From: Gnetum montanum
Taxonomy: Eukaryota; Streptophyta; Gnetopsida; Gnetales; Gnetaceae
DNA: 64,000 nt
Reading direction: 5' to 3'
NCBI GenBank assembly: GCA_015680685.1
Contig: MNCI01029287.1
Coordinates: 157,043 to 221,042, forward strand
The notes below the pieces were generated by a model that was not told the origin of the DNA, did no database searches, and saw nothing but the letters and a program-made list of their open reading frames with translations. Positions 55,301 to 64,000 of the stretch are shown here, in pieces. How positions within the stretch are numbered: the stretch's first letter is position 1; each line of letters begins with the position of its first letter. The translations under genes were made by a program, and so were the position numbers.

Positions 55301-57963
55301 AGGATTATCTATTATTTCTGTATTTGTAAAGATTTTCAATCTTGTCTATAACATTTAATTGTTTTGCAGATCTGCAATATAATAAAAAAGGAATTTGGAA
55401 CCCATCCAAAAGTACTTACATGGGATGGCCAAGGTCAGTGTTCAGTTCTTACCTATGGAAGATAAAAAATGCTAATTAGTATTTTATCCTTTCCCGCACA
55501 CCCCACCAGCACCGCCAACCCAAAAAAAAAAAAAAAAAAGGAAAAATATTCAAGCATATGNATATGTTGGAAAACCTTCCTGGACTTGTATGAAGATGTT
55601 CTTTTCACAATGTGAATTGAATGGATAACTAATGCATGACTCTGGAAGATATATGTGAGTTCATTTGAGGTAGTCTCCTTGCAGGAGATGAATGTAACCT
55701 ATGTATGCTGATGCACAAACTTGCATGTTTGCTAATTGGTTGATGGGATGCAAGGTGTCTCATGGCTAATGGTTGGAACAGCATATGAAATGTTATTGAA
55801 GTATTATTAAATAAGATAAAATATGGGCTATCACCTGGAGCCTCAATACTCATCCCACCAAGCAGGGTCTATATAGAGGGTTGATGGATGAGTGAAAGCC
55901 TAAACTATTAAGTACGATAAAATAAGGATCATCACCTGAAGCTTCAATGCTCAGCTTGCGAAGAGGGAGGGTCAATGGATGAGCGAAAGCTTAATCTCAT
56001 CTAATGGCTGCACCCAGGCTCAAACCCATGTTTTTCTATTTGAGAAACAAGCATCTTACCATCACTCCACATGATAATCCCTTATTAAATATGGCAAAAT
56101 AGATTAAGAAAAATAGTGAACATTAGGTTTGTACTTTACCTTATGTTTTACAAGGAGACAAGATGCAACATTGAAGGGACAGGTGCACAAAAATATTCCA
56201 TATGTTCATGGTTTGTTGTTTTTTTTTTCCCCAAAAAAATTATTTCCTAGCATCCATTAGACATCAGGTTTAGATGGATGCTTGCAAACTTGAGCATTGG
56301 AACTATGGAAAGAAGCTATTGGTTTTATGCATATTAAAAGCCAATATGGTGGAGATGGTTTGTGTATCATAATACATACTATGACAATACAGCAAGCAAG
56401 AATGTTTTATTAAAATGTAATCTCTTTGTGTTTATAAGCAATTTAGCTCTTTGCTTTTGAAACTTCTGAATGCCTAGCATTCTATTCTGTAAAACATTCC
56501 CTTAGTTTTGATTGGATACCTATAATCACTCACTCCTTGTCAAGTATACAGGAGGGAGTAGGCAACACACATTTTTAAACAATGATAGAAAAGGCAAATG
56601 AATGAAAACCTTCCAAACCACCAAGAAGTTTTGAGTGTTGTAACAGTATCATATCAACAGCTAAGCATGGTTAGGTCAATTGGTACTGTACATGAAAATT
56701 ACAGAGAACTTTCAATCTATTTGATTATCCTTAATGCAGTATATGTAACATAGAACTCTTATGAGTTGTATTGCTTTAAACCACCATTACGAGATTGGAA
56801 ACTAATAATAATTAATAATCCCATCTAATCTCTAGTTAAATTAGGACTCAACATATCTTTATATTTCCATGTAACTCCTTGCTTCATATAGGTTTAAAAG
56901 GTTTATATGAATTTGACACAGATTTGGCCTGAAATTTGCTTAATAAAGTGCTGTAACAGTATCATCCATGCCATGAATGGAGTTGGAAGCTGTCAGGATT
57001 TTAATTATATAGAGTTTTTTTATATGAAGGTTACAGATTAAGTTTATTCAAATAGCTTTGCGTAAATTCAAGATGCATTTTAAGAGGAGTTTGTAACGGT
57101 GTTTAAGAGTCTAGTTTTGGTATTCCTGGCTATTTAACTTTCCCTACTTGCTTAACATGTTTGAAAGCTTGAATGCAAAAACAAGATTCTTTGCCCTTTC
57201 AATGTAAAAAGTTTACTCTAGGATATGTTAGGTTGTTTGGGAGTGACTGGCTAGCAAAAATGCCTGTTTTCTATTACTGAAACTGGTGTTGTGCAATAAA
57301 ATAAATGTAAAAGATAATTAAGAACCTTTGGCCTATGGCATAAGAGACAACCTCATTACCACTAGCCTGAAAATTGTGGGTGTCTATTCAAATGTATGTG
57401 GATGTACTATGCTTTATCTCTATGCTAGATAATTGTTTTTCGCCGAATTTTCACAGTTCAAAATTGTCATACAGGTCCAAATCCTCATTTGGGACACCTA
57501 GCATGGGCTGATGCATTTGTGATAACAGCAGATTCGATCAGTATGGTTAGTGAAGCATGTAGTACAGGGTATGTATGTTGTTATTTGCGAGTTTTGGATG
57601 TCTGTTTTTGAAGAAACAAATGAGTTATTTGTTTTATCTTTGTTAATTAGCAAGCCTGTCTATGTGAGTGGTGTCGACCGTTGCACATGGAAATTTGCAG
57701 CCTTCTACAAAACTCTATATAATCGTGGTGTAGCTAGAGCATTTACTGGAAATGAGGATGTAAGTTGTTACTAATTGATTTTCACTTTCAGCTGTATTAC
57801 TTCTTAGTCAAGTAATTGTATATTTTGCAAACATTCTTGAAATAACCATCTTATGTGTAAATAGATTTCTGAAAGCTGGGGTTACCCTCCTCTAAATGAC
57901 AATGTTGAAGCAACGAGTCGCGTACGAGAAGCTCTTGCTGAACGGGGTTGGAGCGTAAGATGA
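37158..57963 (+). CDS. ELM1: ELM1 homologue, mitochondrial fission factor (10 exons)
   Basis: Exons: 37158-37343, 40479-40717, 41183-41279, 49304-49453, 49584-49710, 55128-55240, 55370-55433, 57475-57568, 57651-57759, 57865-57963. Joined length is 1278 bases, 425 residues, close to the plant family size (about 427). All introns are GT-AG and phases agree. Hallmarks in order: LPDIFQGGT, RRALIIGNGAPGAENQCLGL, PRGGYNEWL, VVASGRDTVNVA, VVQIQHPR, VPRFLRNWLTPREPP, TVGALHGAD, NCKYG, CGSVRISFS, NPHLGHLAWADAFVITADS, VSEACSTGKPVYVSG, SWGYPPLND, RGWSVR. The fold is the Mito_fiss_Elm1 family (PF06258, DUF1022). In Arabidopsis ELM1 binds the outer mitochondrial surface and brings the dynamin DRP3A to fission sites. 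No stop or frameshift is seen, so the gene looks functional. It spans 20.8 kb because introns 3 and 5 hold transposons. The start is the first ATG and gives the conserved LLPEPP N-terminus. Confidence 0.96.
38590..38660 (+). mobile_element. RTE-type LINE tail
   Basis: GACCCCATGTAGTTGGAATAAGGCTAGGGTGATGGTGATGG has the RTE end layout CCCC..GTTGGGATAAGGCT-(RTG)n. Only the last ~60 bases are recognisable. Confidence 0.5.
39850..39965 (-). mobile_element. Possible second-type tRNA-derived SINE
   Basis: The minus strand reads GAGGTGTAGCTTGCTGTTATGAC (box A-like), then GGTTATAGATTCAATCCCAATG (box B-like), and ends in TATTTTTAAAAAAAA. It differs from the family at 15613. Confidence 0.45.
40479..40717 (+). 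CDS. ELM1: ELM1 exon 2
   Basis: From RVVRPRGGYNEWLRCLPVSL to ANETSE, donor GTAAGC, leaving two bases of the next codon. Confidence 0.95.
41183..41279 (+). CDS. ELM1: ELM1 exon 3
   Basis: EGPLLVVASGRDTVNVAATI to NTFVVQ, acceptor TTTTGTAACAG, donor GTAAAT, ends in phase 0. Confidence 0.95.
42168..43045 (+). pseudogene. LINE ORF1 (DUF4283-like, zinc knuckle)
   Basis: The first 300 bases read as G/V/A-rich sequence and LPKEVVQELERCLLGKF. A shifted frame gives DUF4283-like text with WSPQIGLGSLQTWC. The zinc knuckle CKLCGKRHSELEHC is at 42956-42997. The product would be the RNA-binding chaperone of the LINE. Several frameshifts. Confidence 0.6.
43555..44165 (+). pseudogene. LINE endonuclease (APE type)
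   Basis: It starts MKILAWNYRGQGTP, then VVCLQETKVQ, WMLLGDFNQRL, CKFTWSNHWRGTNHVQSRID and RIWVNE. These are the N, E, D and late blocks of the APE-like nicking endonuclease. Stops occur after GNIL, after LLI and at several other points. Confidence 0.8.
44780..45620 (+). pseudogene. LINE reverse transcriptase
   Basis: SNKALGPNGWPIEFFREY (block 1), SRLVLLPKVPN, AGFIKGHYLRDQMLLLQEIL, GMCIKLDITKAYDTVSWAAL and the catalytic HYADDTMVFSRA (YADD at 45498-45509). The catalytic box is intact but frames change around 45330 and 45440. Confidence 0.85.
46280..46450 (+). pseudogene. LINE C-terminal zinc-binding domain (zf-RVT)
   Basis: LPEKVKAFGWLLKHRVLPVR is followed by CPHCQEALETLHHLIFWC (46383-46440), the C-x2-C...H...C pattern of the plant LINE zf-RVT domain. 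Confidence 0.75.
49304..49453 (+). CDS. ELM1: ELM1 exon 4
   Basis: 50 codons, IQHPRCSLDKFDLVVTPHHD to PREPPDRRV, acceptor TCTATTCAG, donor GTAAGA, phase 0. Confidence 0.95.
49584..49710 (+). CDS. ELM1: ELM1 exon 5
   Basis: VLTVGALHGADFTTLREAAL to NIGGPA plus one base, acceptor TTATTGCAG, donor GTAAGA. Intron 4 is only 130 bases. Confidence 0.95.
51660..51811 (-). repeat. Tandem ~75-base duplication, RTE-tail related
   Basis: CTTTGATGAGTGGGTTGCCT and CTTTGATGAGTGGGTTGTCT start two units. The second ends ATCATCATCCTAGCCTTGT. Read on the minus strand this is ACAAGGCTAGGATGATGAT, an RTE end. Confidence 0.6.
51812..54597. repeat. Solo LTR inserted in an RTE tail
   Basis: It starts TGTAACACCCTGCCCC and ends GGGATGTAACA, with inverted TGTAACA/TGTTACA-type ends. 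Flanks are CTTGT (51807-51811) and CGTGT (54598-54602), one mismatch. Removing 2786 bases and one target copy restores an RTE end very like the one at 60020-60060. No coding capacity. Orientation not determined. Confidence 0.75.
55128..55240 (+). CDS. ELM1: ELM1 exon 6
   Basis: NCKYGSEFAVKLAHALNQEL to RRTPIE. The first codon is shared with exon 5. Acceptor CATGAGGTAG is weak in pyrimidines, but the frame and homology fix it. Donor GTGAAT. Confidence 0.92.
55370..55433 (+). CDS. ELM1: ELM1 exon 7
   Basis: ICNIIKKEFGTHPKVLTWDG, then Q and one base, acceptor TTTTGCAG, donor GTCAGT. Confidence 0.93.
55561..55561. other. Assembly join in ELM1 intron 7
   Basis: The n is flanked by CATATG and ATATGTTGG, with a possible five-base overlap. 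It follows an A-run (about 55523-55540). The exons are not affected. Confidence 0.6.
55809..56085 (-). mobile_element. tRNA-derived SINE with duplicated body, ELM1 intron 7
   Basis: Minus-strand head: TGTGGAGTGATGGTAAGATG (box A) and ATGGGTTTGAGCCTGGGTG (box B) within 56010-56085. The body appears twice, at about 55907-56000 and 55809-55906. Each unit carries CTTTCGCTCATCCAT or CTTTCACTCATCCAT and AGGTGATGATCCTTATTTTAT or AGGTGATAGCCCATATTTTAT. Different from the family at 15613. Confidence 0.6.
57475..57568 (+). CDS. ELM1: ELM1 exon 8
   Basis: PNPHLGHLAWADAFVITADS to SEACST plus two bases, acceptor TCATACAG, donor GTATGT. Holds the most conserved block of the family. Confidence 0.95.
57651..57759 (+). 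CDS. ELM1: ELM1 exon 9
   Basis: KPVYVSGVDRCTWKFAAFYK to FTGNED, acceptor GTTAATTAG, donor GTAAGT. Intron 8 is only 82 bases. Confidence 0.95.
57865..57963 (+). CDS. ELM1: ELM1 exon 10 and stop
   Basis: ISESWGYPPLNDNVEATSRV to GWSVR, stop TGA at 57961-57963, acceptor TGTAAATAG. Confidence 0.95.
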   Translation: MSESWGYPPLNDNVEATSRVREALAERGWSVR

Positions 57964-59355
57964 TCGAGATTTCAGTTTCATTTTTCACTTTTGAGTCAGA
58001 ATGTTACGATGTCTACACCAAAAAAAGATATATCAATAAGCTATATTGTTATGCGCATAGTATGTAACATAGCAATCATTTGTTCATTGGTTGTTTTTTT
58101 TTTTTCACCTTGATTTTAATTGTTTTGATTGCCTTTGCCTACTTCGAAGCAAAGATTTTTCTTTACCTGTCAGAAAGAAAAATCATCAAGAACGTTGTGA
58201 GAATTGAAAGCTGTATTTTTGCCTGATGAGGTGCAATTTATAACCTTGTTCAAGCGCGGGAATGCATTTGAAAAATTTAAGGGTTTTATTGACTTTAGAT
58301 AAATGAATAAGATTCGAATTTTGTCTAGGACTGACTAATGCAGTATCATTTCTGAAACACTTTTATGTAAGGGAAATAATATTTGGTTGAATTCCTGTAT
58401 TATAACTATCATCTATCATTTTTTCACAGGCACAGAAGTTCAATGTAATATTGATTCTCAACGAAAAATGTCTTACTCATCTTTTTATTTTGAATTATTG
58501 TGTCTATGTCCTGTTTGCAACCTGTTTCTTGAAGTTGGAAGATTTGATTCACTTTTGTCCTCAATACCTATTCCATCGAATCATGTATTGCTGAAACGTA
58601 TACAGTTGTTCATAATGTTGGGTTTGTAGGTTTTCAGTTTGGATCTCCTGGTGTTCCTAGTAACCCTCGTGTAAGTACAATTCAAGGAAATCCAAAATTG
58701 TCTTTTTGACCAAGGCAAAAGCAAAAAGTTGGAAAAATACATATACTATTCGTAGGTAATGCAAACTTATTTTTGCTTTACTAATTTGTATGTTAAGATG
58801 CGGTATTCTATAATATTGAAATGTTGCCAGCAACATGGTGATCGGGTACTGGAACAGGGCATCTATTACTTTGATTTTGTTACAGCGGATGTTCTTAGGA
58901 TCACCCATTTATTTTCTTGAATTTTCCATTTATAAATCTATGCTTTTCATTCCTGATGCGATCCACTCGTATAAATTTGAAGTACTTTTGAAAGTTTTAT
59001 TGCCATAAAATTTTAATTTGTTGGAGATACCAAAATTTACATAATGCTTTAGTTGAGAATAACATATTTGTCTTTAACAAGAAAATTTTATAATGTGTGT
59101 TTCAATTCATGAAGAAAAAAATTATTTTTTATGATTTTCTATTTATTTTAAACATTTTAAGATTGAAAGGTTTTTTCTTAATTGTGACTATTGTTTTATG
59201 AGTGTTAGCTATAAAGTTGTGGTTGTGTAATTATATTGGTTTATCGAAGTTGAATGTTAAGAATACTTTAATTTTGCTCTTTTCTAGAAATGCTTTTGAG
59301 AGTTTAAAACCTTTTGCATGTTACCACTTGTATAATTTCTAGGTAATTTAGAATG
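57964..59355 (+). other. ELM1 3' flank
   Basis: AT-rich; contains the 3' untranslated region, whose end I cannot place. No second gene recognised. The open frame at 58387-58629 shows no domain. Confidence 0.5.
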
Positions 59356-60065
59356 TTAACCCAAGTATTTCTTTATGTACGTTGGAAACAAGTTAGTCAT
59401 TGTGTTGGTGGATATAGCTCGAAAAAGTATTGCCTTTAAAATAGAGAAGTGGAGTTGTGCTTTGAAATTAGAAGGCTTAAAATTTAGGAAAAGTAAGATA
59501 GAATATATGGAATGCAATTTCAAAAACAACATAAGTAGTGATGAAATAGAAGTGACAATTTAAGATAAAAAAGTCCTCAATGCAAATAGTTACACTACCT
59601 AGGATTAATGTTCTAATTAGATGGAAAAATTGATAAAGATATAAGAAATAGAATTAAGGTAGGATGGTCAAAATAGATATAGGTTAGTGGTGTTCTATGT
59701 GATCAAAGGATATCAATAAAATTGCAAGGGAAATTTTATAGGGCTTGTCATAGAAATGCGAATGCTTCAATGGATGTTGAATGTTATTAAAAGAGATGAA
59801 CTACATAATACAAACATTAGAAGTGGTTTTTATTTTAATAAGCTACAAGAATGGTGGCTTAGATGGTTTGGACATGTGGAGAGAAAATTAAATAATGAGC
59901 CTATAAACAAAGGTTGTGTCATTGTTCTAGGAAAGCAAAAAATAATAGAAGATGATTTTAAAAAACTATAAATAAACAAAGATCTAACTCTTCATAGAGG
60001 CAAATAGTGACTTATTTATGAAGGTGACCCCATTTTATTGGGACAAGGCTAAAATGATGCTGTTA
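59356..60065 (+). mobile_element. RTE-type LINE, 3' end of ORF2 and tail
   Basis: FKIEKWSCALKLEGLKFRKS followed by KIEYMECNF, then ARMRMLQWMLNVIKRDELHN in broken frame, then KLQEWWLRWFGHVERKLNNE. This is the conserved RTE C-terminus (EYM.C.F and LRWFGHV). It ends INKDLTLHRGK and CCCCATTTTATTGGGACAAGGCT with ATG repeats. Stops and a frame change near 59570-59760. Confidence 0.8.
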
Positions 60066-60589
60066 GTAATTAAGGGTAATGAATTACTAGCTTTATTAAT
60101 AACAAGCAAATTTTTGTTAGTATTGTATATTTTTAAATTATTATTTAATATTTGTAAAGGTAAGTTATTATAATTGTTTGGAAACATATAAGGAACCTTT
60201 ATTTATTAAGTGAACATTAAAATTTTAAACTAATTATATTAAGAAGTTGAAAATAAGTTTAACTTCCAGTCATTATTTTGAAAGTTAGCATTATTTCAAA
60301 CTTGAAAGTCAATATTAAAATAATGTTTTGTTTGAAGAATGAACTTGCAATGAGAATAAACTTTAAGAGTTGCAAGTTGATGCATGTAATACAAGATGAT
60401 CAGGTTTACATGTAGATACATGTAGATTGGTAATCATAAAGAAGCATAAATATTAAGATGCTATCTCATAAAAGATGCATATGTATTTTTTATTTAAAAT
60501 ATTGAAACTCAAAATAACGGAAACAAAAATACACCTATATGCCTTTTCTTCTCCAAATACTTAAGGCATAAACATACCCGATACATTTC

Positions 60590-63500
60590 ATTTTAATGTC
60601 CAGTTTGAGGGATACTAGTATTTTTATTAACAGCGTGCCTTAGGCGTGAAACTTTAAGGGAATAGAAGATTTCACGCACGTTAGCGAACGTCATGATGGC
60701 CTGAGGCGGTTTTGACATGGGCAGGCAACCACGAGTACAGGAGCAAAGCACTTCACCTCGGTGCCAACGAACGAGGGAAGGGCAAGAGGCGCATGTAAAG
60801 ACAAAAATCACGCATAATGCGCGCAACACGCTGATGTAAGCCAAAGCGCCGAGCAAGATTCATCCATCATACTCACACGCTATGCTTTGACTCGGTCAAT
60901 TCCTAGGTCTGGATGCTGGAGCCAGCATGCGCTATTTTATCTATTCCCTTCCCTTCCCTTCCCTTCCCTTCTTCGCAGTTCCAGGGGATACCAATGCAAT
61001 CATAGCGCCCCTCCTCCCGCTCTCGCTACCGCTCTGCCTCTGGCTCTGGCTCTGGCTTCCCATGAAGCAAAACAGCCAGCCAGCCAGCCAGCGTTCCTTC
61101 CTTCTTCAACTTCAGTACGCTGTACTATGTTGAACATGAAAACACAGGCAGGCAACGACTGCCACCAAGCCTGCCTTTAAACGGCCTACTGCCCACACAG
61201 ACGCATGCTCCTCACTCACCAATCTAGGGTAGCATTGCCATTTCAAAACCACATTATCGTATACTCTTTTCTAATTTTGGAAAGATAATATACATTTTGA
61301 AACTTGCCGAATTAAGGCAGCTGGAAACGAAACTGTATATTTAAGATATTATTCTGGCTGTCCTTATAATTTTCTTCGAAATAAAGTGTATAACACTAAG
61401 TTCAAAAACATACGAGAAAATAATTACGGTAGTACTAGCAGTACATGACTCATGAGCCATGTAGCGGGGAGGGCATGGCCAGGGCATTATTTTTCATGAC
61501 GCATGCCGATGCCTAGCCTCAACATCAGCTATTTTTTAGGCGATTGACCAATGGCGAAAGGTGATGCATATCAGAGATTTCATCGTGCTTGCTTGTGGCT
61601 GCAACACGCCAGCCTAAGCTGGCGTGCCTACTGCCTGCCTGCCTGCCTGCTGGTGGCTACTGGATAGGAGGGCTAAGCAGAAAGCGCTAGTAATCATTAC
61701 TGAAGCGGCGCAGCAAATTGTTTTATAGCGTAAGCGTTCAACCACAACTACAAGCAACGAATGTCTTGTGTCCTCGTCTTCTGTCAATCTTTTGCTTTCT
61801 AGCACGCGCATCGCTCATTACGTCAGTCATTGCCCACCTGCCTTACACCTCAACGTTTACACCGGGGCCGCGTTAAACCCGTTCATCTAAAATCAAATCA
61901 TTGTAGAGAAAAGAGATTTGGTGATGGCAAACCTTTGAATACCGTTGATTTGCTCGAGGCTTGGCTTGTCCTTGTAATTCGCACTGGTATATAGTATCCG
62001 CGGAGTTATAGGTTGCAACGTCCACATAGATCAGCGCGAAAGAGATTGAAGTTTGTGTAATTTTATATCTGATATTCTCCTGTTATCCGAGCCTCCGTTA
62101 AAAAAACAATTAGATGTACCTTTGTGTTCTGAATCATGAAATTCGGTTATTTAACCATCGAAATCGAATTCCAACGACGCGGCGGAGGCAGACACCTGGT
62201 TAAGTACGGCAGGGGCGCAGAGATGATGAATAGATGAGACGACGGGGGGAGAGAGAGAGAGAGTGAGAGCACGGGAATGATGAGAATGATGAGCATGAGG
62301 ACAGCGTGACAGCATGCAAATGCAATGCAGAACAGACAACCGCACACTTGCACTTTGCACTTGAACGTCTAGCAGCGTCATCAGGCTTTGCTTTCTTACA
62401 GAGGTTCAGGTTCAGGTTCAGACGCTGCTCCTCTCTTGCCTCTGCTTCGCGTCTCTGCCTTGCGCACCGTGATAGCTCTTGCCGTGGCTCCAGTTTCCAT
62501 GGACATGGACTACTACTGTAGATACATCATCATTCACTCTCTCGCTTTCGGCTTTCCCATGACAACGCATGATCACAGTGACATAAGCATGATTTTATTT
62601 TTAAAAAGTTTCTTCGCTTTCTTTCGGGTTGCTAAACACTAAGCTAATCCTGTTGCCACGCCAAGTTAAATTAACTAAAAGAAAAGATTAGCTGAACAGA
62701 AGAACAGAACAAGGGCAGCAAGCGCAAGCATGTCCATGTGGAATTGCCCATCATGTGCAAATGGGCGACAGCGGCGAATGGGGGCAGTGACTAATGAGTA
62801 ATGAGTGATCAAAATAGGTTATTGGGTTTGTGAGTGTGACGGCATGCCACGCTTGGCCGGCTTTTTGTCTTGTGACCTGTGAACGTCATTCGCCAGTCGC
62901 AAGCCAGCCAGCCAGCCAGCCAGCCATCTTGACTACTACTCTGACTCTCATTCTGACTCACCTACTCTCCTCATCCTCACCTCATCTCGTCTCATCTCAC
63001 GTCTTCAATTGAGGAGTCAGGCCAGAGGCAGAGGCAGAGGCCCTCGCTTCAGTCCTCAGCGCAGGCAGGGCAAGGGCAAGGGCAAGGGCAAGGGCAAGGA
63101 GAGAGCAAGGTCAAGAGAAGGGAGAGAGCGGCTTTACCTGCCTGCACTGCCCCTCTGCCCGCCTGCCTTCTGCTTATTCTTCGCCTCGGTCGCCGATAAA
63201 GCAATGCCGCATTACTGCAACAACGCGCAGGCAGTGCTCAGTAAGCAGTTAATTATCCAGAGCGAGCAACCACAAGAAGAAGAAGAAGAAGAAGGAGGAG
63301 GAGACTAAGGAGCGAGCATGAGCATGCGAATGGGAAGGCAATGCCGACAAGGCGGAGACAAGCAGGCGACAAGGGCTTGTTCAGCTGCTGCACGCCTCTG
63401 CATGATGCCCTTCTTTGCTTCCTATCATGTCTCCCTCACGCAGCCGCCCGCCGCCCACGCCATCCTCTTCACTCCTCATCTCACTTCGCTTGAGTCTCAC

Positions 63501-63905
63501 ATTCACATCAACTACATGGCGCATGATCATGATCCATCCACATTCCATTCCCATTCCCATTCCCATTCGCATTTGCATTTTATTAACTAACTGAAAACAC
63601 AGTGACACCACTAGAGTGGCACTAGACTATGGCTATTGGCCACCGGTGCACCGCTAGTAGCCGTAACAGTTAATGTAACAGGGCATGTGCATGTCCATGG
63701 AGATCATATCCTATCCTATGTATGGGCTTGGGCTTATCTTTCATCATTTCATTTTCTGCAGCGTCTGCATCTCCGTGCTCTCTCACCTTTTGCGCTCCGT
63801 CGCTGTCCTCAGCCTCAGCCTCAGCCCCTCGCTGCTGCGAATGGCTGCCTTGCCTATCCAACGAAAACGACGTCTTTCGCGTTTGGCAGCGACGGTGCCA
63901 AAAAG
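60590..63905. repeat. GC-richer region dense in short microsatellites
   Basis: Runs include CCCTT (60945-60970), GCCA (61070-61091), GCCTGCCTGC (61623-61651), GAGA (62250-62263), GGTTCA (62401-62420), CCAG (62900-62927), GGGCAA (63067-63099), AAG/AGG (63273-63303), CATTCC (63540-63570) and CAGCCT (63808-63830). Open frames here translate these repeats and are not credible genes. It may be the upstream region of a gene beyond the right edge. A short frame opens at an ATG near 63937, but 20 codons are too few to judge. Confidence 0.7.
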
Positions 63906-64000
63906 TAAAAAACAAAAGCGCATTAAAATAACATACATGAATCACGGTCGCGGCTCGCCAGGTCGGGCACGCATGGCCATAACGAAGACAAGGGTGAAGG

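Noticed and set aside
58387-58629. Additional ELM1 exon or neighbouring gene
   Set aside because: ELM1 ends at a proper stop at 57963 with the family's usual C-terminus; this frame has no homology and no convincing splice context.
63009-63308. Open frame rich in GKGKGK and EEEEE as a basic/acidic protein
   Set aside because: It is a direct translation of GGGCAA and AAG/AGG microsatellites, with no splice or start context.

Overview
This window is nuclear DNA of a land plant with a large, transposon-rich genome. A gymnosperm is my best guess, from long TE-filled introns and deeply decayed Ty3 and copia elements; a fern cannot be excluded, and the species is not identifiable from the sequence. 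One host gene is recognised with confidence. It is a complete ten-exon homologue of plant ELM1, the mitochondrial fission factor, at 37158-57963 on the + strand. The exons splice in frame to 425 codons plus a stop, and all nine introns follow GT-AG.

Layout. 1-1.55 kb: no gene recognised. 1.56-13.6 kb: a decayed minus-strand Ty3 element of OTA/Athila type (element A), with gag, protease, RT-RNase H, integrase and part of a third ORF. Its 5' LTR carries ~215-bp degenerate tandem repeats, and a further LTR fragment lies at its left end. 15.0-17.3 kb: a minus-strand L1-type LINE corpse riddled with tRNA-derived SINEs. 17421-35910: a plus-strand Ty3 element of the same broad family (element B), with two ~0.9-kb LTRs, a decayed tRNA-Asp primer site, gag, pol and a long third ORF. 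A minus-strand copia element (20749-26200) is inserted in its gag-protease region. 36.1-36.7 kb: two SINEs and an RTE-LINE tail.

37.2-58.0 kb: ELM1. Intron 3 (8.0 kb) holds a GC-rich L1-type LINE with target-site duplications. Intron 5 (5.4 kb) holds a 2.8-kb solo LTR inserted in an RTE tail. Intron 7 holds a SINE with a duplicated body. 59.36-60.07 kb: 3' end of an RTE LINE. 60.6-64 kb: an abrupt change to GC-richer DNA packed with short microsatellites; no gene found.

The most interesting signal comes from comparing elements A and B. Both carry, downstream of pol, a related third ORF whose ATG directly follows a splice-acceptor-like AG. Upstream of that ORF each element has an internal module resembling its own LTR promoter (palindromes, plus a clear TATA box in A). 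The LTRs also share a threefold CTTGGTAA-type repeat in U5. This suggests that the third ORF has its own expression unit. All copies here carry stops and broken catalytic residues and look dead.

The assembly contains five single 'n' characters that hide real joins or losses (18405, 21017, 22985, 27960, 55561). Repeat lengths around them should not be trusted.
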